Shown here one piece after another: positions 14,731 to 15,119 of a stretch of DNA of 15,119 bases. How positions within the stretch are numbered: the first letter of the stretch is position 1; each line of letters starts with the position of its first letter. The translations under genes were made by a program, and so were the position numbers. The stretch comes from Rhodobacterales bacterium UBA3089 (GTDB lineage Bacteria; Pseudomonadota; Alphaproteobacteria; Rhodobacterales; Rhodobacteraceae): positions 9,147-24,265 of the forward strand of contig DFBD01000056.1 of NCBI GenBank assembly GCA_002367255.1, in the 5' to 3' direction. The notes under the pieces were generated by a model, which had not been told where the DNA came from, ran no database searches, and saw nothing but the letters and a program-made list of their open reading frames with translations.

Positions 14731-15119
14731 CAGTTTTGCTCCTGTACTGTGGGATTAATAGCTTCAATTTTTATGGTCAAGTCCGCGTTCAACGCCGCAA
14801 TCGCTTCGGTGATCTCAGTATAGTCTGCCGCCCCGGGAACGGGAATCGCATCGATTTTACCCTCAAGCGCGTTCAATGCTTCCCTAAAATCAGCCAACTG
14901 TTGCGCTTGGTCAGCCTCCATCACGCTTATGGCCGAGGCCATATTATCGTTGGCCTCCAATAACGCTTTGTAAGTCATATCCTGTTGTTCAGTTTGAACG
15001 GCCTGCTCTGCACGATAGGATTTAACTACACGGTCATTGTTCAGATAGATCAGACCACCAGCTACAACCGCCCCGACGATAGCGGAAACGCTAACACGGT
15101 AGATAAGATTTTGAACGAC
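14730..15119 (-). CDS. Membrane-anchored coiled-coil protein, N-terminus cut by window edge
   Basis: The open frame runs from the window edge (15119) without a stop to TGA at 14732-14730, giving 129 visible residues. An internal ATG at 14978 is not the true start, because the frame upstream encodes a membrane helix (SVSAIVGAVVAGGLIYL) followed by the basic stretch NNDRVVKSYR. The remainder is Ala/Glu/Gln-rich, with heptad-like helices (about VQTEQQDMTYKALLEANDN, and DYTEITEAIAALNADLTIKI) broken by the PVPGA linker. The protein probably has a short cytoplasmic tail, one transmembrane helix and a coiled-coil domain. I do not recognise the family. It is translationally coupled (TGATG) to the IscA-type gene. 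Confidence 0.7.
   Translation of the reverse strand, partial: VVQNLIYRVSVSAIVGAVVAGGLIYLNNDRVVKSYRAEQAVQTEQQDMTYKALLEANDNMASAISVMEADQAQQLADFREALNALEGKIDAIPVPGAADYTEITEAIAALNADLTIKIEAINPTVQEQN

Overview
The window looks like chromosomal DNA of a marine alphaproteobacterium of the Rhodobacterales (Roseobacter group). The reasons are the moderate base composition, the small families DUF6456 and DUF6477, which as I recall them are largely confined to that order, and the roseobacter-like MttB-family protein, UbiH-type hydroxylase and GatB/YqeY protein. I see no rRNA, tRNA, CRISPR array, insertion sequence, prophage or plasmid gene. Most of the content is housekeeping and is packed very tightly.

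Layout. 1-1190: the 5' end of ilvC (minus) diverges from two tandem Lrp/AsnC regulators (plus, ATGA overlap). 1187-3048 (minus): a HAD pyrimidine 5'-nucleotidase followed by a UbiH-type flavin hydroxylase. 3049-3380: a gap with a possible gene remnant, then a GntR/FCD regulator (plus, 3381-4019). 4020-7000 (minus): carA followed by a membrane glycosyltransferase that appears to have its own promoter overlapped by a CtrA-type box. 7179-7631 (plus): a GatB/YqeY protein, divergent from carA, with recognisable promoters for both. 7628-10362 (minus): guaA, an overlapping small monooxygenase, then an EamA transporter. 10510-12066 (plus): an MttB-family methyltransferase. 12063-13623: DUF6477 (minus) and a DUF6456 DNA-binding protein (plus), divergent. 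13616-15119 (minus): a truncated membrane/coiled-coil protein, an IscA/HesB-type Fe-S carrier, then tpiA.

How the genes work together. ilvC with the Lrp pair suggests local control of branched-chain amino acid synthesis. carA and guaA are amidotransferases of pyrimidine/arginine and purine synthesis. tpiA is glycolytic and the UbiH-like enzyme is respiratory (ubiquinone). These are mostly separate functions sharing compact operons.

What stands out is regulation and gene packing rather than a new gene system. There is a TTAA-N7-TTAAC box at a promoter-like position ahead of the glycosyltransferase, beside a 45-bp inverted repeat that reaches its GTG start. All five convergent gene pairs have no intergenic DNA, and three share a CTAG palindrome as both stop codons. 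Of 17 visible stop codons, 11 are TAG. I found no convincing new defence, mobile or biosynthetic system.
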